The notes beneath the pieces were generated by a model. It did not search any database. It saw only the letters and a program-made list of their open reading frames with translations, and had not been told where the DNA came from. This document shows positions 21,399-33,150 of a stretch of 64,000 nt of DNA, piece by piece (position 1 is the stretch's first letter; each line of letters opens with the position of its first letter). The position numbers and the translations under genes were made by a program. This DNA comes from Liopterus haemorrhoidalis (taxonomy: Eukaryota; Arthropoda; Insecta; Coleoptera; Dytiscidae). The stretch is taken from assembly GCA_963971575.1 (NCBI GenBank), contig OZ020612.1:34451916-34515915 (forward strand), given 5' to 3'.

Positions 21399-21868
21399 GC
21401 ACGAGGGGCAGTTGAAATGTTATTTTCGTATATATTAACCTTCAAACGACTACTGTAAAATCTTCAACCAGCTGCGCAATTTAGTCTGTGTGTCATTGAA
21501 AGCGAACAATATTGCATTTTTACAAAAATGAATAAAATCGAATATCGTGCAGTGATTAGATACTTGTTTTTGATAAAGAAAACGAACGATGAGATCAAAA
21601 CCGAATTGAACGATGTTTATGGGGACTCTGCACCTTCGATATCAACAATTAAATATTGGACAGCTGAATTTAATCGCGATCGTAAGAGCTTTTTTGATGA
21701 TGGGCGTCCAGGCCGCCTAAAAGAGGTCACCACGCCAGAAATGGTCGATAAAATCCATGGAATGATAATCGACGATCGACAAATGACTAAGCGCGAGATA
21801 GCTGAGGCTGCGGGTATCTCAACCGAACGGGTGCTCAACATTTTGCATGAATATTTGGAAATAAGGAA
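21399..21868 (+). mobile_element. Mariner element, 5' half
   Basis: CGAGGGGCAGTTGAAATGTT near 21399 has the form of a mariner left terminal repeat and lies about 130 bp before the transposase start. Homology stops inside the transposase near 21868 and no right terminal repeat was found, so the 3' half is deleted. Confidence 0.65.
21528..21868 (+). pseudogene. Mariner transposase, N-terminal DNA-binding part only
   Basis: The frame starts MNKIEYRAVIRYLFLIKKT and contains the HTH_48 helix-turn-helix: TELNDVYGDSAPSISTIKYW, AEFNRDRKSFFDDGRPGR. A second helix-turn-helix follows: MTKREIAEAAGISTERVLNI LHEYL. About 113 residues match the family; normal mariner transposases are about 340-350 residues. 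The open frame runs on to 21959, but the last 30 codons (GYTRWKKIYLL onward) are not mariner. All three catalytic Asp residues are lost. What remains is intact and could bind terminal repeats if expressed, but no promoter evidence is visible. Confidence 0.82.
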
Positions 21869-21959
21869 GCATTTTTTAGGATATACGAGATGGAAAAAAA
21901 TATATTTATTGACCCTATATATTTTTTATGACAAACAACATTTAAACTTTTATCTGTAA

Positions 21960-23399
21960 TAACTTTTTATAAAATTGAATTGCATATTATTTTCTTGTTT
22001 GTAAATATATATTTTTTTTTTTGTATAGCAAGTCTATGGCTTCTGCTCTACTTTTTGTAATAATAATAAAAAATTTCTGCAAATTTCTGCAACTAGATCA
22101 TTTATCTACTCTTGAATATTCAAATGTATCCCACCATAATTAATTGTTGAGATCCAAATAAACCACTGTAAAATCCAGATAGAATCTAACAGCAATAGGT
22201 TCTGTAATATTTATTTTATCAAAGCAGTTAATTTCTAGAAAAAAATCAGTTCATCCTCCAGCCCCACATTGGGATAAAGGTCTTTTTTCGTTCTATGATT
22301 ACAGAGTTGTGTGAGAGCGCTCTGCGGCGGTGCTTTATTCAAATTTGACGTGCTAATTACCTCTATTTCTAATTAACGGAGGTTTTGCCGTTTGGCCGAC
22401 GGCGGCTCTCTGGCGCCCTCATCGCGGCTACCTGCGCTCTCTCATGACCCTACAAGAATTGATTTCACGCTCTGTCCATCATAAATACGATGTCTAAACT
22501 CCTGACCAACAAACAATACGAAAAATTAAACGCAAGGATTTATTGTGTGTATTGTGATTTTAAAAGGTAGTTTATACGTGAAGGTAAAACGCTTAAAATT
22601 TTGTACCAACTTGTAAAAAGATGTAGCATAAATTATACAATGATAAGAAGTGTTACAACCATCTATACGCATAAAAATTGAACTAAAAATGAACTGCTAA
22701 AGAAATTTCAAATTTATCTTTTACAAAATAATTAAAAACAGTAAATGTAGGATTTAATATCCAGTGGAAATTATTAAAATTAAACAAATATAAGCAATTT
22801 AAAAAGATTATAACACTAACACAATCTATTTTGTATACAATTCGCTTCAAGACATTTTTTTAGCGGTACTTACATATTGCATAATATCAATCTAACATAT
22901 TACCAAACTAAGAACACAGGGCTGAATTATTAACTTTAATTTTCGGAAACTATCTTAATGGAACTATTGAAAGAAGTAAGAAAAAAGTGTGAAGATTTCA
23001 GGGTTTGCAGATATCTAGATAGTGAAGGCGGCCTGCAGAGCATGCTGCTTAATGCGTGGAATTCAGAACCAAATTTTTTTATTGTACTTACGTCAAAATG
23101 AAGAATATTTTGAAGACAATTTAGTGTCTATTAATTTATGTTCTAAGAGTTTTCATTTAAATATATATGAAATTAAAACAAAACATTTTTTCAGAACTAC
23201 AAAAACTTCGATATCTTTCGAAAAAATAATCTGGTCAAGAATTTTTGTTTAACTATGAATATTTTTTCAGATTTTTACATCAAATTATCCCACTCTAAAT
23301 TACAGGAGGGGGACAAAAAGCATTTAGTAGGTACATTAAAAAAAAAAAAAAAACGCATTAAAATACAGCGATTATTATTTTTTATTTCATTCCATAAGT
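21960..23399. other. Unassigned; GC-richer patch at 22300-22460
   Basis: The patch reads AGAGCGCTCTGCGGCGGTG and GCCGACGGCGGCTCTCTGGC and stands out from the AT-rich surroundings. It shares TGGCGCCCTCATC with 58280-58300 in inverted orientation. No coding or family match was found. A 15-A run lies at 23339. Confidence 0.3.
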
Positions 23400-23650
23400 T
23401 TTTTGAAGACCTTTTTTGATACCCAACAATAAATCTTTCAAGTATTAGGTCTTTCCACGTATTTCATATACCAACACTTATTGATCTTCTGTTACCTGAT
23501 CCTTTCATATTTTACAAGGTATTCCGATTGGACGACTGGTGTTTTTCTTCTTTAAATTTACCTTCTCAGATATTTTTTACCATTCTCTCTTCTTCCATCT
23601 TCATTTCGTGTCATATCCAGTGTAATTATCTACCTTATTCTTGTGTTGTA
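23400..23650 (-). pseudogene. RTE-like LINE C-terminal fragment
   Basis: On the minus strand RNEDGRRERMVKNI, EGKFKEEK and NTWKDLILERF follow in the order of the GHIMRM.DDRMVRRIWEG and W.DLAMNRSRW blocks of the large copy at 54.0-54.2 kb. Frameshifts separate the pieces. Confidence 0.5.
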
Positions 23651-23667
23651 CCCCGATTTGCAGGTAT

Positions 23668-23830
23668 CCCGACATGTGAACATATGACAGATTAACATGC
23701 GACACTTCAACATGGACAGATTAACATGCGACAGATGAGCACAGATACATTTTAACACACGACAAATTAACACTGTGACATATTATCATAGCGACAGATG
23801 AACATAAGTCAATTGAACACACGACATTTG
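23668..23830. repeat. Degenerate ~15-bp minisatellite
   Basis: About eleven units of consensus GACAGATTAACATGC run head to tail with length variation of 14-17 bp. Examples are GACAGATTAACATGC (twice), GACAAATTAACACTGT and GACAGATGAACATAA. Confidence 0.8.
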
Positions 23831-24182
23831 ATATCACATTTCATTTTTATTTTTAATAATTAAATATTAAAAATACTTAGCTGTCTGATTATCTATTATA
23901 ACAATGTTTGTAATTATTTTATGAAGTGTTTCAGTTTAACGCCGTTCGTAACTCAAAAATAATTTTATTTATCTACGCGGCTAACCTTGCTCTTTGCTTT
24001 GATTGTTCTTAAGATTTAATTTTGTATCTATATTTTTTTACTTTATAATTTCTATAAGTAATTAATTATATTTATATTCTTATATTATTCTTATTTATTT
24101 ATTTATTTTTTATTCTCTGACGATGATGATAATGTTTTATAATGCAAAATAATATTATTCGGAAACATTTATATAATGAACA
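23831..24182. other. No recognisable feature
   Basis: Very AT-rich with TTATTTATTTA runs near 24090. Confidence 0.4.
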
Positions 24183-24453
24183 TACAATCCATTCACGATG
24201 TTTCCTCTCTTGAGTAGGCCATGTTAGGGTGTCATTTTTGTCGGTAGCCATGAAATAAACTATAGATGTATAATAGATAAATGAAATTTGTAAAAAATAA
24301 AATAATTCTAATAATTTTAATTATTAATTCTTGTGATATTCTATAAGAATTATTCATTCGGTACCACTGGTAATATATTTAGTTGGTGTAAATTTTTTAA
24401 TGACCAACATAACAAAAACATACTCAGATGTGGAATACCGTGAATGGATTATA
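24183..24453. mobile_element. MITE, short copy (ATCCATTCAC ends)
   Basis: The left end TACAATCCATTCACGATGTT TCC is matched by the right end GGAATACCGTGAATGGATTA TA in inverted form. A second copy, expanded by a nested insertion, is at 31297-32028 and shares TGAGTAGGCCATGTTAGGGT G in near-identical form. Confidence 0.7.
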
Positions 24454-25929
24454 TGCAGTCAATCTGAAAATTACAAAAATTTAATTCAATTTACGCGAAA
24501 TTCGTTATACGTGCTGCTTAAACGTATATACAAACGTATAAATCGAGCATGATCTGTGCAATAAATATTTCCAAATACCTTTTTTGTTAGGTTATGTGCT
24601 TCTCTTTCAATCTCTATCGCAATCTAGCAATGTGAAGTAGGAGGTAATATAGCATCGTCATTGTTTATATTATTGTAGATCTTTTCATCACTTGCACCAT
24701 AAATGCTAGTTGATATGAATTATACAAATAGCATTATAATTTAGCATCTCCTGCAGCCATTAAATAAGATTTAATTCTATCTCCACTGATTCATTCTAGC
24801 GTTCTGGATGAGATATTAGGCGAGCCGATTCCCGCGAGGCTCTATTTGTCAGATTCAAATTAGAGTAGTTATTTCTATTATGAAATTATGGAATTTTAAA
24901 TAAATTCCAGCCGCTGGAAATAGGGCAAAAGATTCAGGTAAAGACAAAAACTGAGTCAATATAAAAGAACTATTGCATTTATTTACTAGGAATCACGAAC
25001 TTGTCAGATGACCAATTAGAGAAAGACGCCGGATAACGCTCAGGAGGCGTTCTAAGAAATTAAAGAGCTAAATGCGGATATTTTAACATTAAGTAATCCA
25101 TAACTACCCGACTAGATACAGAGTTTGCATGTGTGTTGGTATATTTACTTGATTTTTAAAACAAGTCTGCTCTAGGGAATTGTATGTATACTTATTTGGA
25201 CTTTTACAATATGTCTGTTTAAGGACATATATCCAACTCAAAATTCATTGTATTGATAAATCCATCAGTGACGGGAGAGTACCCGCGGCCTGGGTACGAC
25301 CATTACATTGCCGCCCTAAAAAAGGTGTCCGAGTGTAAAAGTTACATGCAGAAAACTAATTTTACTATAAGTACACCAAAGTATATTGCTTGTTTTAGCG
25401 CGCTAAATTTGGATACCCTACCCATATTTAACTGTCATTATGCTGCGCAACACTACCGAATACTTCGTGCACTGATCGTTCTGCGCTATCAGTTTAAAAC
25501 GTTTTGCGCTGTTCTGTGTTGTACAGATCAATGCGTTGTTCTCTAAGAATGTTTAACTTATTATTTAATAATTAACCTATGTTGTTAAAAATTTACCGCC
25601 CTAAAAATCTGTCACAGTGCGTTCTATCACTTGCTACTCCGCCCCGGGTTGTGGCAGCCCTGAATTTCTTTTTTATATGTTCAAATTTATGTTCCCATCT
25701 CGTAATTTAGAGGGGATAGTTATAAAATCTAAGAAATAATATAATGCACACTGATATGAACCAGAATTACTATTACGGTTCACAGCAGTACAACCAAAAT
25801 ATTTAATGAGATCATTTTTCGAAAGTTTTAGAATTTGTTGTATTGCTTAAAAAATTTATATGCGTAGAATTTTGTTTTTAAAAACTGTAAGATCCTATCT
25901 ATTTCGCCTTTTTACTGGCCCGACCTTAA
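24454..25929. other. No gene; scattered GC-rich scraps
   Basis: CCGCCCTAAAAA occurs at about 25310 and 25590, and CCGCCCCGGGTTGTGGCAGC lies near 25641. These resemble hAT MITE interiors, but I could not pair ends. The open frame 25253-25546 has no recognisable domain. Confidence 0.3.
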
Positions 25930-26215
25930 TATATAAGGGGCATGTATTGAAATATCGAAAATTTTCGATGTCGAGATTTTGACTGATGACCACGTTTCAT
26001 GGTCCAGGGAATCCAAAAAAAAACTATTTTCGAAGTGCCGTCCGTATGTGTGTGTGTGTTCAACGGTTCAACTTAGAGAGTTCGTACTGGTACTGAATAA
26101 TTCTCCTATTAATTGGGAAGAGCCCTATTGTTTTTATGGAGATCCAAAATTGGAAACGGAAGTTATTAAACTAAAATTTAAAAAAAAAAATCATAACTAC
26201 TAAACCAAGCCTTGA
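25930..26215 (+). repeat. Probable dispersed repeat with GT-rich centre
   Basis: GAAAATTTTCGATGTCGAGA TTTTGACTGATG, then TTTCATGGTCCAGGGAATCC, then TATGTGTGTGTGTGTTCAAC, resembles a repeat type common in arthropod genomes. Only this copy is in the window. An open frame crosses it (25979-26203) but looks incidental. Confidence 0.35.
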
Positions 26216-27732
26216 AAAATTTGTTGCATGAAACATAATTTGGTGTATTTTCGAAGATTTATTTAAACCTTTTTTAATTTTTATTTATTTATTTATTTTT
26301 TATTATTATTATTTTTTTATGGAAAGGCTAGTCTAGCGACAGTCTCCCTTCGCCACTAGTTTAAATTAATTTTTCTGAGCCAAACATAAGTGTGGGGAGT
26401 ACTTGCGTGATTGGTAGAGCCCGTTCTTGGTATTTCTACAGAAGACATTCATTTTGAAGAGAGGGCCGACTGCACATTAAGATGCATTAGTAGCTCGAAT
26501 TCTATTTCTTAGCCTATTAGATATTTGAAGATAAAAATTATCTCAAAGAAGTTACCATTAACTTTCAAGCTGGTCGTATTTTCATGACTGAGTCATTATT
26601 TTCATATAACAATTTGTAGATACTTTATTTATTTATTTATTCTTTTTTCATTATTGATATTAAATTAAAATTGTTGATTTGGACGCAATTTTAGTAAAAT
26701 ATACGTGTATACCAAAAAATTGTTGTCACATACATACGGTATTCGTGGATGTTGTAGTCCGCCTTCAATTACTAGATAACTACCGATGAAACCATGAAAT
26801 CACACTTCAGATCAATTCTTTTTTGTAATACTTAATCAAAAGTGTTTTCGCCCTAATTCTTCACTAAGCATCTGCCATCTTTCTGCACTCTCCAAAACTA
26901 ACACATGTGATACAACACTGTAGATAAGATGATCGTTAATCAAAATCAGGCTTCATAATTGACAGTAGATCAAAGGTGCATCGATGACGTACGTCGTCTT
27001 TAAGGCTGTGACCCTCAGCGAAAGATAAAAAGAGAGAAAGGAAGAGAGAGAGAAAAAGAGAGAGAGAAGCATAGAGCTCGTGTCATATACCCACCACCGC
27101 CCTCGATCAAATTATAGGGGTCCTAGCCGTTGGCTCTTGTAATTACGTCCTGCGTCAGACCCGAGAAGAAAATTGCCCGAAAAATATGTTACGCTGCGGC
27201 GTTCCTTTTTTGTAGTTGCGAGTGAGAACCTGGCTTTCGAGACGGGGCTGGAGAACCGATGGTTCTTCTCGGACTTGTTTTTTACTTCGGTAATATGTTG
27301 GCCGCTACAACTTTTCAGCGGACATAAAAATGTTCATATAATAACTCATAAAATCTTAATAAAAACATGGAGTTGAAATTTTATAATTATGTTTGAAAAC
27401 AAAGATGTTTAATGATTTATTATATTACCATGTTAGCGGTCTTTAATTGCGTTAATACAGCATTTTAAATATTAAAAAAAGTAGTTAAATAATTAATTTA
27501 TATGTGGCTTTGAAGGGATCGTTAAAGAATTTTACTTTAGCTGAACATACATTAAAAGATTATTTTAATTTACTTTCAATTTAACAAGTGTTTTTTTAAA
27601 TACTTGCGGTTTGTTTACGACTGCTCAAGCATATTCAAAGATTTTGCAAAAAAATTAATAAGTTTAATGCTCAAACTAAATAATTATAGCTTTCATATTA
27701 CTAAAAAAAAAAAAGAAAAAATGTAAGTATTA
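26216..27732. other. Unassigned; GA tract and GC-richer patch
   Basis: An AGAGAGAAAGG-type purine tract runs at about 27025-27068. GC-richer sequence follows to about 27320, including ACGTCCTGCGTCAGACCCGA GAAG. The open frame 27173-27376 has no known domain. This is one of the few stretches that does not look like transposon debris. Confidence 0.3.
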
Positions 27733-28040
27733 AGCTTGTAATAAATTAAAATCTATTATTTAGAGCTCAATAATGAAGATATCAGAGCTGTGTACTCAAA
27801 ATCAAGTATAAAATATGTGATACAGACGATTACAGGGGATAAATAAAGGTAATGAGGGTGAAAGATGATCTAGCAAAGTGTAATTGAGCTTGTAATAAAT
27901 TATAATCTATTATTTAGAGCTCAATAATAAAGATATCCAAGCTCTGTACTCAAAGTATCACACATGAGATACATACGATTACAGTGGACAGATAGAAAAG
28001 ACAAGCTAAAAGATTATATTTAACGAACAGTAGTATACAG
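27733..28040. repeat. Tandem duplication, offset 154 bp
   Basis: AGCTTGTAATAAATTA at 27733 and 27887 starts two copies that share CTATTATTTAGAGCTCAATA and the GTACTCAAA and ACGATTACAG blocks, with scattered substitutions. Confidence 0.75.
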
Positions 28041-28172
28041 TATATCTGGACTTGAATATTGATAGACTTAAGAGCAGGATAGTACATTTGTGTGAGTGCG
28101 GCTAGAAATCAATCCAATGACATTGGTCTGTACAGATTTTTGGGTAATAAAGTATTATTATTATTATTATTA
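28041..28172 (+). repeat. LINE 3' end with ATT microsatellite tail
   Basis: GACTTAAGAGCAGGATAGTA then GGTCTGTACAGATTTTTGGG TAATAAAGTATTATTATTA is a LINE 3' terminus. The same terminus closes the minus-strand LINE at 55.9 kb (TAATAATACTTTATTACCCA read on the plus strand). Confidence 0.6.
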
Positions 28173-28500
28173 GTACCGTAACTAGGTAGGGACAACAGGG
28201 GCAAATGCCCGGGGCCCAAATCGAAGGGGAGGCCTAGAAAAGAAAATATTGGCATAATAATTGTATTTAAGGGAGGACTTTTTTTTACTATTTACTGGAT
28301 TACTTGGATTTTGGAAGTGAAAACCTTTTTTTTTTAGATCATCACTTGAATTTTAGAAATGAGGACCTTAGTTATAGGTCATCACTTGGATTTTTGAACT
28401 GGGGACCTGGTTGGATTTAGGACATCACTTGTATTATATAGTGTTTAGGGGGGCCCAATTATAAAATCTTGCCCAGGGCCCGATAAAAGCCAGTTGCCTT
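28173..28500. mobile_element. MITE-like insertion with hairpin module, inside an ATT tract
   Basis: The ATT microsatellite is interrupted after 28172 and resumes at about 28502. Between lie GGGCAAATGCCCGGGGCCC, three versions of the TCATCACTTG...AGTGAGGACC module, and CCCAGGGCCCGATAAAAGCC. The ends are related by inversion only loosely. Confidence 0.5.
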
Positions 28501-28589
28501 GATTATTATTATTATTGCCCAAGAAGAGACAGAGCGATTTATTTAGACAGGGTGTTTCTAAAAACGACAACAAGAGAATAGCGTTCGAC

Positions 28590-28670
28590 AATATGCCAAG
28601 TACCGCAAGGCCGAGAGGAACACCTCCAACAAGGTGGATGGATAGTGTATAAAAGTCCTATAAGGGTTGT
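28590..28670 (+). pseudogene. LINE C-terminal scrap
   Basis: The plus strand encodes RPRGTPPTRWMDSV and a stop, matching the GRPR.RW.D motif near the C-terminus of several LINE clades. Too little remains to name the clade. Confidence 0.4.
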
Positions 28671-28834
28671 AACAGCCAATTACAATTAAATAATCAAAAA
28701 TAATTCTATGTTACAGCTTTCAAATTGTAATGTAGCACTTTCCATACTTATTTGACAATTATTGACAATGGCGAGAGCCGAAACTGTAGTAGGTATAAAA
28801 CGATGCAAAATAGTCTCATTTAACTACCTTTTCT

Positions 28835-28986
28835 ATCGATCGGTGTAGCGTAATGTTAACGTATCCTGCGTTGCTAAGATCTCGGGTTCGAATCCTGTTG
28901 AGACATGGAATTTTTAGCATACAAAATTAGAATTGTCTTGGCTAATTGCCTTAGATGCAAAGGCCATAAACGTGTTATAAAAAAAA
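28835..28986 (+). mobile_element. tRNA-derived SINE, second family
   Basis: A B box identical to the consensus (GGTTCGAATCC) follows an A-box-like GTGTAGCGTAATG. The body ends in a 9-A run. ACTACCTTTTCT and ACTACTTTTTCT flank it (28823-28834, 28987-28998), a 12-bp duplication with one mismatch. Its head differs from the SINEs at 18.7 and 33.6 kb. Confidence 0.78.
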
Positions 28987-28998
28987 ACTACTTTTTCT

Positions 28999-30344
28999 CT
29001 TCTGGTTTAAAATATCATTCTAGTGTAGGTTGTGTTGCTTCCCTTTTTCTCTTATCCAGTTTCAGTTTGTAAGGGGCAAGTTGTACCTTCAATCCCCTAT
29101 AACTGAATTCACATTTTTTTAATTATTTTGTATGATGGTGGTGGAAATTTTTGACTGGAAATCTTATTTAAAGAAAACTAATTTGAATAAGATTTTGTAA
29201 TAATTGAAATTATATACCTAATTGCATGTGACTGAAATCAAGTGTTGCCTGCATATAATTTTTTAACATGTTGGGTTAAGCTCTGAACTTAACTTATATA
29301 GAAATAATAACTGTTATAATTTATTCTTGAGCCTAATTTAAATAGACCACAGGGTGGGCCGAATAATTTATTAGGGAGTGTTGTTATACCAGTTGAAGCC
29401 AGATGACCTACGTTTGAGAGACGAAAATAAAAAATGTTCTATAATATTTAAGAATAATAATTGCAGAATCGGTATTCTTGTATGATTTTTATTGAAGGTT
29501 CTTATCTTATAGTTTTCCATCTTCATATATATATATATTTAATAGCTTATTTCAAAATTAGTTGGAATACTTCTCTGAACTGTTTTTTTCATAGAGAGAT
29601 AGTTGAGAGTTCTATGAAGAGGTGGTGCGATAAATGTGCGTAACGTCTGGGTAAGGTTTAAGTAAACTGGATCAAAGGTCACAGTCTATTTGTGAATAGT
29701 AGCATTGTTGTAGCGATGCAAACACAGGCGGATACATATTTGAACTGAGTGCGTGTAGTTACTGTGACTAAAAATCCGGCTACTACTCCACGGACTGTAT
29801 ATGAGGGAGGAGTTGTTTTGGACAATGTATCATGTTGGTAGTAAAGGCAATTAAGCTGCTGATGTACCGACCTATGGTTGATGTGAGTTTTGATTTTGCA
29901 GTTGATATTATAGCGTAGCTTTAGCAATTGAAGATCGGAAATGGGAAAGGGTGAAAGTGACAGAAAATTCCGTATTTTTAAGGAAATCAGATAATATTTC
30001 GAGGTTTATAACTTGGTAAAGGTTGTAAGTAATTTTCTAGACTAATAATAGATGGAATATTGTCAAAAAAATTGCGCACTGTGTATGCACCACACTAGCA
30101 AATTTTTTTGTGCTGGCAATTTCACCCTTTCTCATTTACACTCTTTAATTGGATTTGACAAAATGGCAAATTCAATGGACTAGTGCATAAAACAATAAGT
30201 TAAGACATGTTAAGTAAGACATTATTAAACCGTGGGGTTCTTGGCGCAGAATCAATCGCAAGTTATAGGTGAATAGACTCTGATTAATGAGACATATGAC
30301 ACACATTTGTGTGTGTTTTACACATTTTAACTGAGTGTGTGTAG
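28999..30344. other. No recognisable feature
   Basis: AT-rich DNA with a short TATATATATA run near 29527. The open frames here (for example 29679-29927) show no domain. Confidence 0.4.
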
Positions 30345-31235
30345 CAGTGGTGACTCGTGGAAACTTCTAATTGAGGTGCTGCAACCAGAATTTCAATTGA
30401 GATTTTATTTCGGGAAAATAAATCATCATTAAGATATAAATAAAAAGTAAAACTACATTTACGAATACAAATAAAATTATATATTAAACCGTAGAAAATA
30501 CCAGAATCTAGGAAAGAACATATACTTATAAGCAAGTTAAGGATAGGGCACTGCCAACTAACACACAGGTTCTTGTTTGACAGCACAACATCAGATAGAT
30601 TAGCTGCCACATATAAACCTCTCTAAAACACGTCATCACCGAGTGTCCCCAATATGACGAAGAAAGAAGAAAGTATACGATGCCCAACAATCTGTGTGAA
30701 GAACTGTGCATCTAAAGAAGACCCTTAATTTTCTTAAAACCACAATATTAGAAAAATATATTTAAATAACAAATAAATGTACTCATGTATAAATTAAAAA
30801 ATCATGTAAAATATAGAAATATTACATTTTATGATTTAATATGTATTACTCAAGCAGAAGCATTTACGTTTTATGTGCTGCACACAACATGCGATATCCT
30901 ACATTCTTATTCATTCTTTAAAAATATAAATATATCTGTAGTCAAACGTGCACTTCGCAAGCTTTTTACTGTAAACGATTGCAACTCTGAAATTGTATAA
31001 GAAGCCGCTACTCCCACTGAATGTCACGATTGACATTCAGTACCATAGTATGTATATCATAACTTGTAGACGCACTACTCGTTACACGCATGACGCACGG
31101 CTGTAGTGAGGGTTTTTAATAAAAAATTAAGTAAAGTTAGAGACAAGAGTGAATAATATCATAAACTTCTATAATGTTTAAATTATTTTAATTCTGGGGG
31201 TGCTGCAGCTCCGCAGCTCTTATGTACCGGTACTG
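30345..31235. mobile_element. hAT-like non-autonomous element
   Basis: The left end is CAGTGGTGACTCGTGG and GAGGTGCTGCAACC follows soon after. The right end is GGGGGTGCTGCAGCTCCG then ACCGGTACTG, an inverted relative. The 8-bp flanks GTGTGTAG and ATGTGCGG differ at three sites, all transitions. A LINE fragment lies inside. Confidence 0.5.
30535..30775 (+). pseudogene. RNase H-type LINE, 3' fragment
   Basis: GRICHC-like RIGHCQLTHRFLFDS is followed, after a frameshift, by KHVITECPQYDEERRKYTMP and NNLCEELCI, then a degraded FLKTTILEKYI terminus. This is the same LRIGH...HIL.EC...LLKKI tail as at 5.3 and 47.5 kb, from a diverged member. Confidence 0.65.
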
Positions 31236-31296
31236 ATGTGCGGTTCGAAGATGTCAGAGAAAGACTAGGTCTGTGTATATGACTAAGTATGAGATT

Positions 31297-32028
31297 ATAA
31301 TCAATTCACGATGTTTCTTCATCTGAGTAGGCTATATTAGGGTGACAGTTTTGTGGGTGGCCACAAAAAATAACTACAGGCTATTTCAAACGTTTAGGCG
31401 GAACTAAATTAGAATTTCGTTCTTTGAGATTGGCACGAGAAAGGACCTTGGGTTATTTCATGTTTCACGTTTGGTATGTAAAAATTTTAAATTCCAACAG
31501 TGAAATCATGGGAACGAATGACATTTATTAAAAATTGTAATACTTTTTTACATATTTTGAAGACAAAAGGAAAAATAGGAATTTTTTATTAAGAATGACA
31601 AAAAATTAAAATTCAATGAAAAGGACATTTTACAATGACAATCAATTTAATCTAGAATTTGCAATGTGAGCATAATTTACAAAGCTTAAACAAAATGACC
31701 AAAAGTCCGAATTAATGGATAAAAATTACTAGATTTTAAAATCTAGTTCCGCCTAAACGTTTGGAATAGCCTATACGTTTCCAGTTATTTTTCGCATGAA
31801 ATATTAAAAATAAAATACTGTTCATTTTCTATTTCATATATTTTATTTTTTTATTAATATTTTTGCATGTAGGTTTAATATACCTTAATATACTGCACAT
31901 TAAAAGTAAGATTCGAAAAATGTCATGTTTTTAAGTCCAAATTAAAATTGAATGTAAAATTTTATGAAAAATCTAACAAAAAAATATCATGGCCTACACA
32001 GATGAGGAAACTTTGTGAATGAATTATA
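31297..32028. mobile_element. MITE, second copy, carrying a nested MITE
   Basis: The left end TATAATCAATTCACGATGTT TC and the right end GAGGAAACTTTGTGAATGAA TTATA are inverted partners. Both ends match the copy at 24183-24453. The interior is lengthened by the 397-bp insertion at 31377-31773. Confidence 0.7.
31377..31773. mobile_element. Nested MITE with TA flanks
   Basis: CAGGCTATTTCAAACGTTTA GGCGGAACTA at the left is matched by TAGTTCCGCCTAAACGTTTG GAATAGCCTA at the right. TA stands on both sides (31375-31376, 31774-31775), as expected of a Tc1/mariner-type element. Confidence 0.75.
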
Positions 32029-32382
32029 GGTCAGATTTATCAGTTGCATAGGGCAACTATACCCATGAGTATTTATGGACAGATATCTGTCCGATATCTA
32101 TGTATAAAAGTTATATTATAAGTTAATTTAATCCCTGATATGAGTTATTTTTGGCACTTTGATAGCCTGTTTACAATCTGCTGAGTTTGTTTTTTTGGAT
32201 ATTCCTCTATTTGTGCACCAGAAATTTTAACCAACAAATAAAAACCTTCTCTTCATCTTATTCATTGTTCTATGTAGGCATAGCAAGCCTGCTCATTCTT
32301 CGATTTGCCTTAACTTGTGCCTAATTTATCACTTTACTTAGAATTATTGTTTTTATATTATTGATATAAATATTACATATTA
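32029..32382. other. No recognisable feature
   Basis: AT-rich, with a short palindrome GACAGATATCTGTC near 32081 only. Confidence 0.4.
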
Positions 32383-32668
32383 CAGAGCCGTAGCAATGGT
32401 TTTGGCGCAAATAAAGTAAATTGATAAAATTTACCTCCAAAAATCCAAGTGATGAGCATAAAAAAGATCCCCACCTCCCAAATAATACAAGTGAAGAGCA
32501 GAAAAAAGGTCCTCACCTCCCAAATACAAGTGAAGAGCAAAACGAAAAAAAAAGTTTTCACCTGCCACTGCTCTGCCCTGCAATGGCGCCCCTCATCAGG
32601 TTACGCGCCCTTGCCAAACCTCGCGCCCCTGGCAAATGCCCCGATGCCAACATGTTGCTACGGCTCTA
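32383..32668 (-). mobile_element. MITE with CAGAGCCGTAGCAA ends and hairpin modules
   Basis: Both ends are present: CAGAGCCGTAGCAATGG and TGTTGCTACGGCTCT. Inside, the module is on the minus strand in three tandem copies (CCTCACCTCCCAAATACAAG and relatives). The 8-bp flanks are only weakly alike. hAT-type ends are the best guess. The frames at 32373-32561 and 32421-32771 are repeat artefacts. Confidence 0.7.
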
Positions 32669-32999
32669 CATTTACATACACTTAATCACATTGTATTACA
32701 TAATATGCTACTCTCTGATGATAAAATACAGTTATTATATTTTAACATTTCTAAAGTCAAAGGGGCTTTAAGGGAGTTTAATTTCAAATGTCTCAAACTA
32801 AAAATTGTCCGAACGTATACCATTTTCCTATACTGTGTAGATTTCCTCTAATAATGTATACTACTCTGTCTTCCATCAATCTGCTAATCTATTCATTCCT
32901 TTTATTTTTTCTATTTTATTTTATTTTATTCCTTTTATCAATTCATTCGTTGATAATTTCTACAGATTAAAAGTTAGGATAATAAAATGGTTCTAATTT

Positions 33000-33150
33000 A
33001 CAACACATTACTGAGAAGAGATGGCCAAAAAAGGAACTCCAGGAATATAGTGGAAGATCGAAGTAGATGAAGCTATGGTTAAAAGAAATATATAATCGGA
33101 CTACTCGTTGAACAGACAATTATGGACACCAGAATGAGAGAAACGGCGAC
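33000..33150 (+). pseudogene. Possible LINE C-terminal scrap
   Basis: The plus strand hints at PRNIVEDR and then NRQLWTPE, resembling the GRPR..W..D..DR.LWR order of LINE C-termini. Frameshifts make this tentative. Confidence 0.3.

Noticed and set aside
23668..23830. CRISPR-like array
   Set aside because: Units are contiguous and degenerate with no unique spacers, and the genome is eukaryotic.
32373..32771. Overlapping frames with LLFTCIWEVRTFF repeats
   Set aside because: They translate the tandem hairpin module of a MITE.
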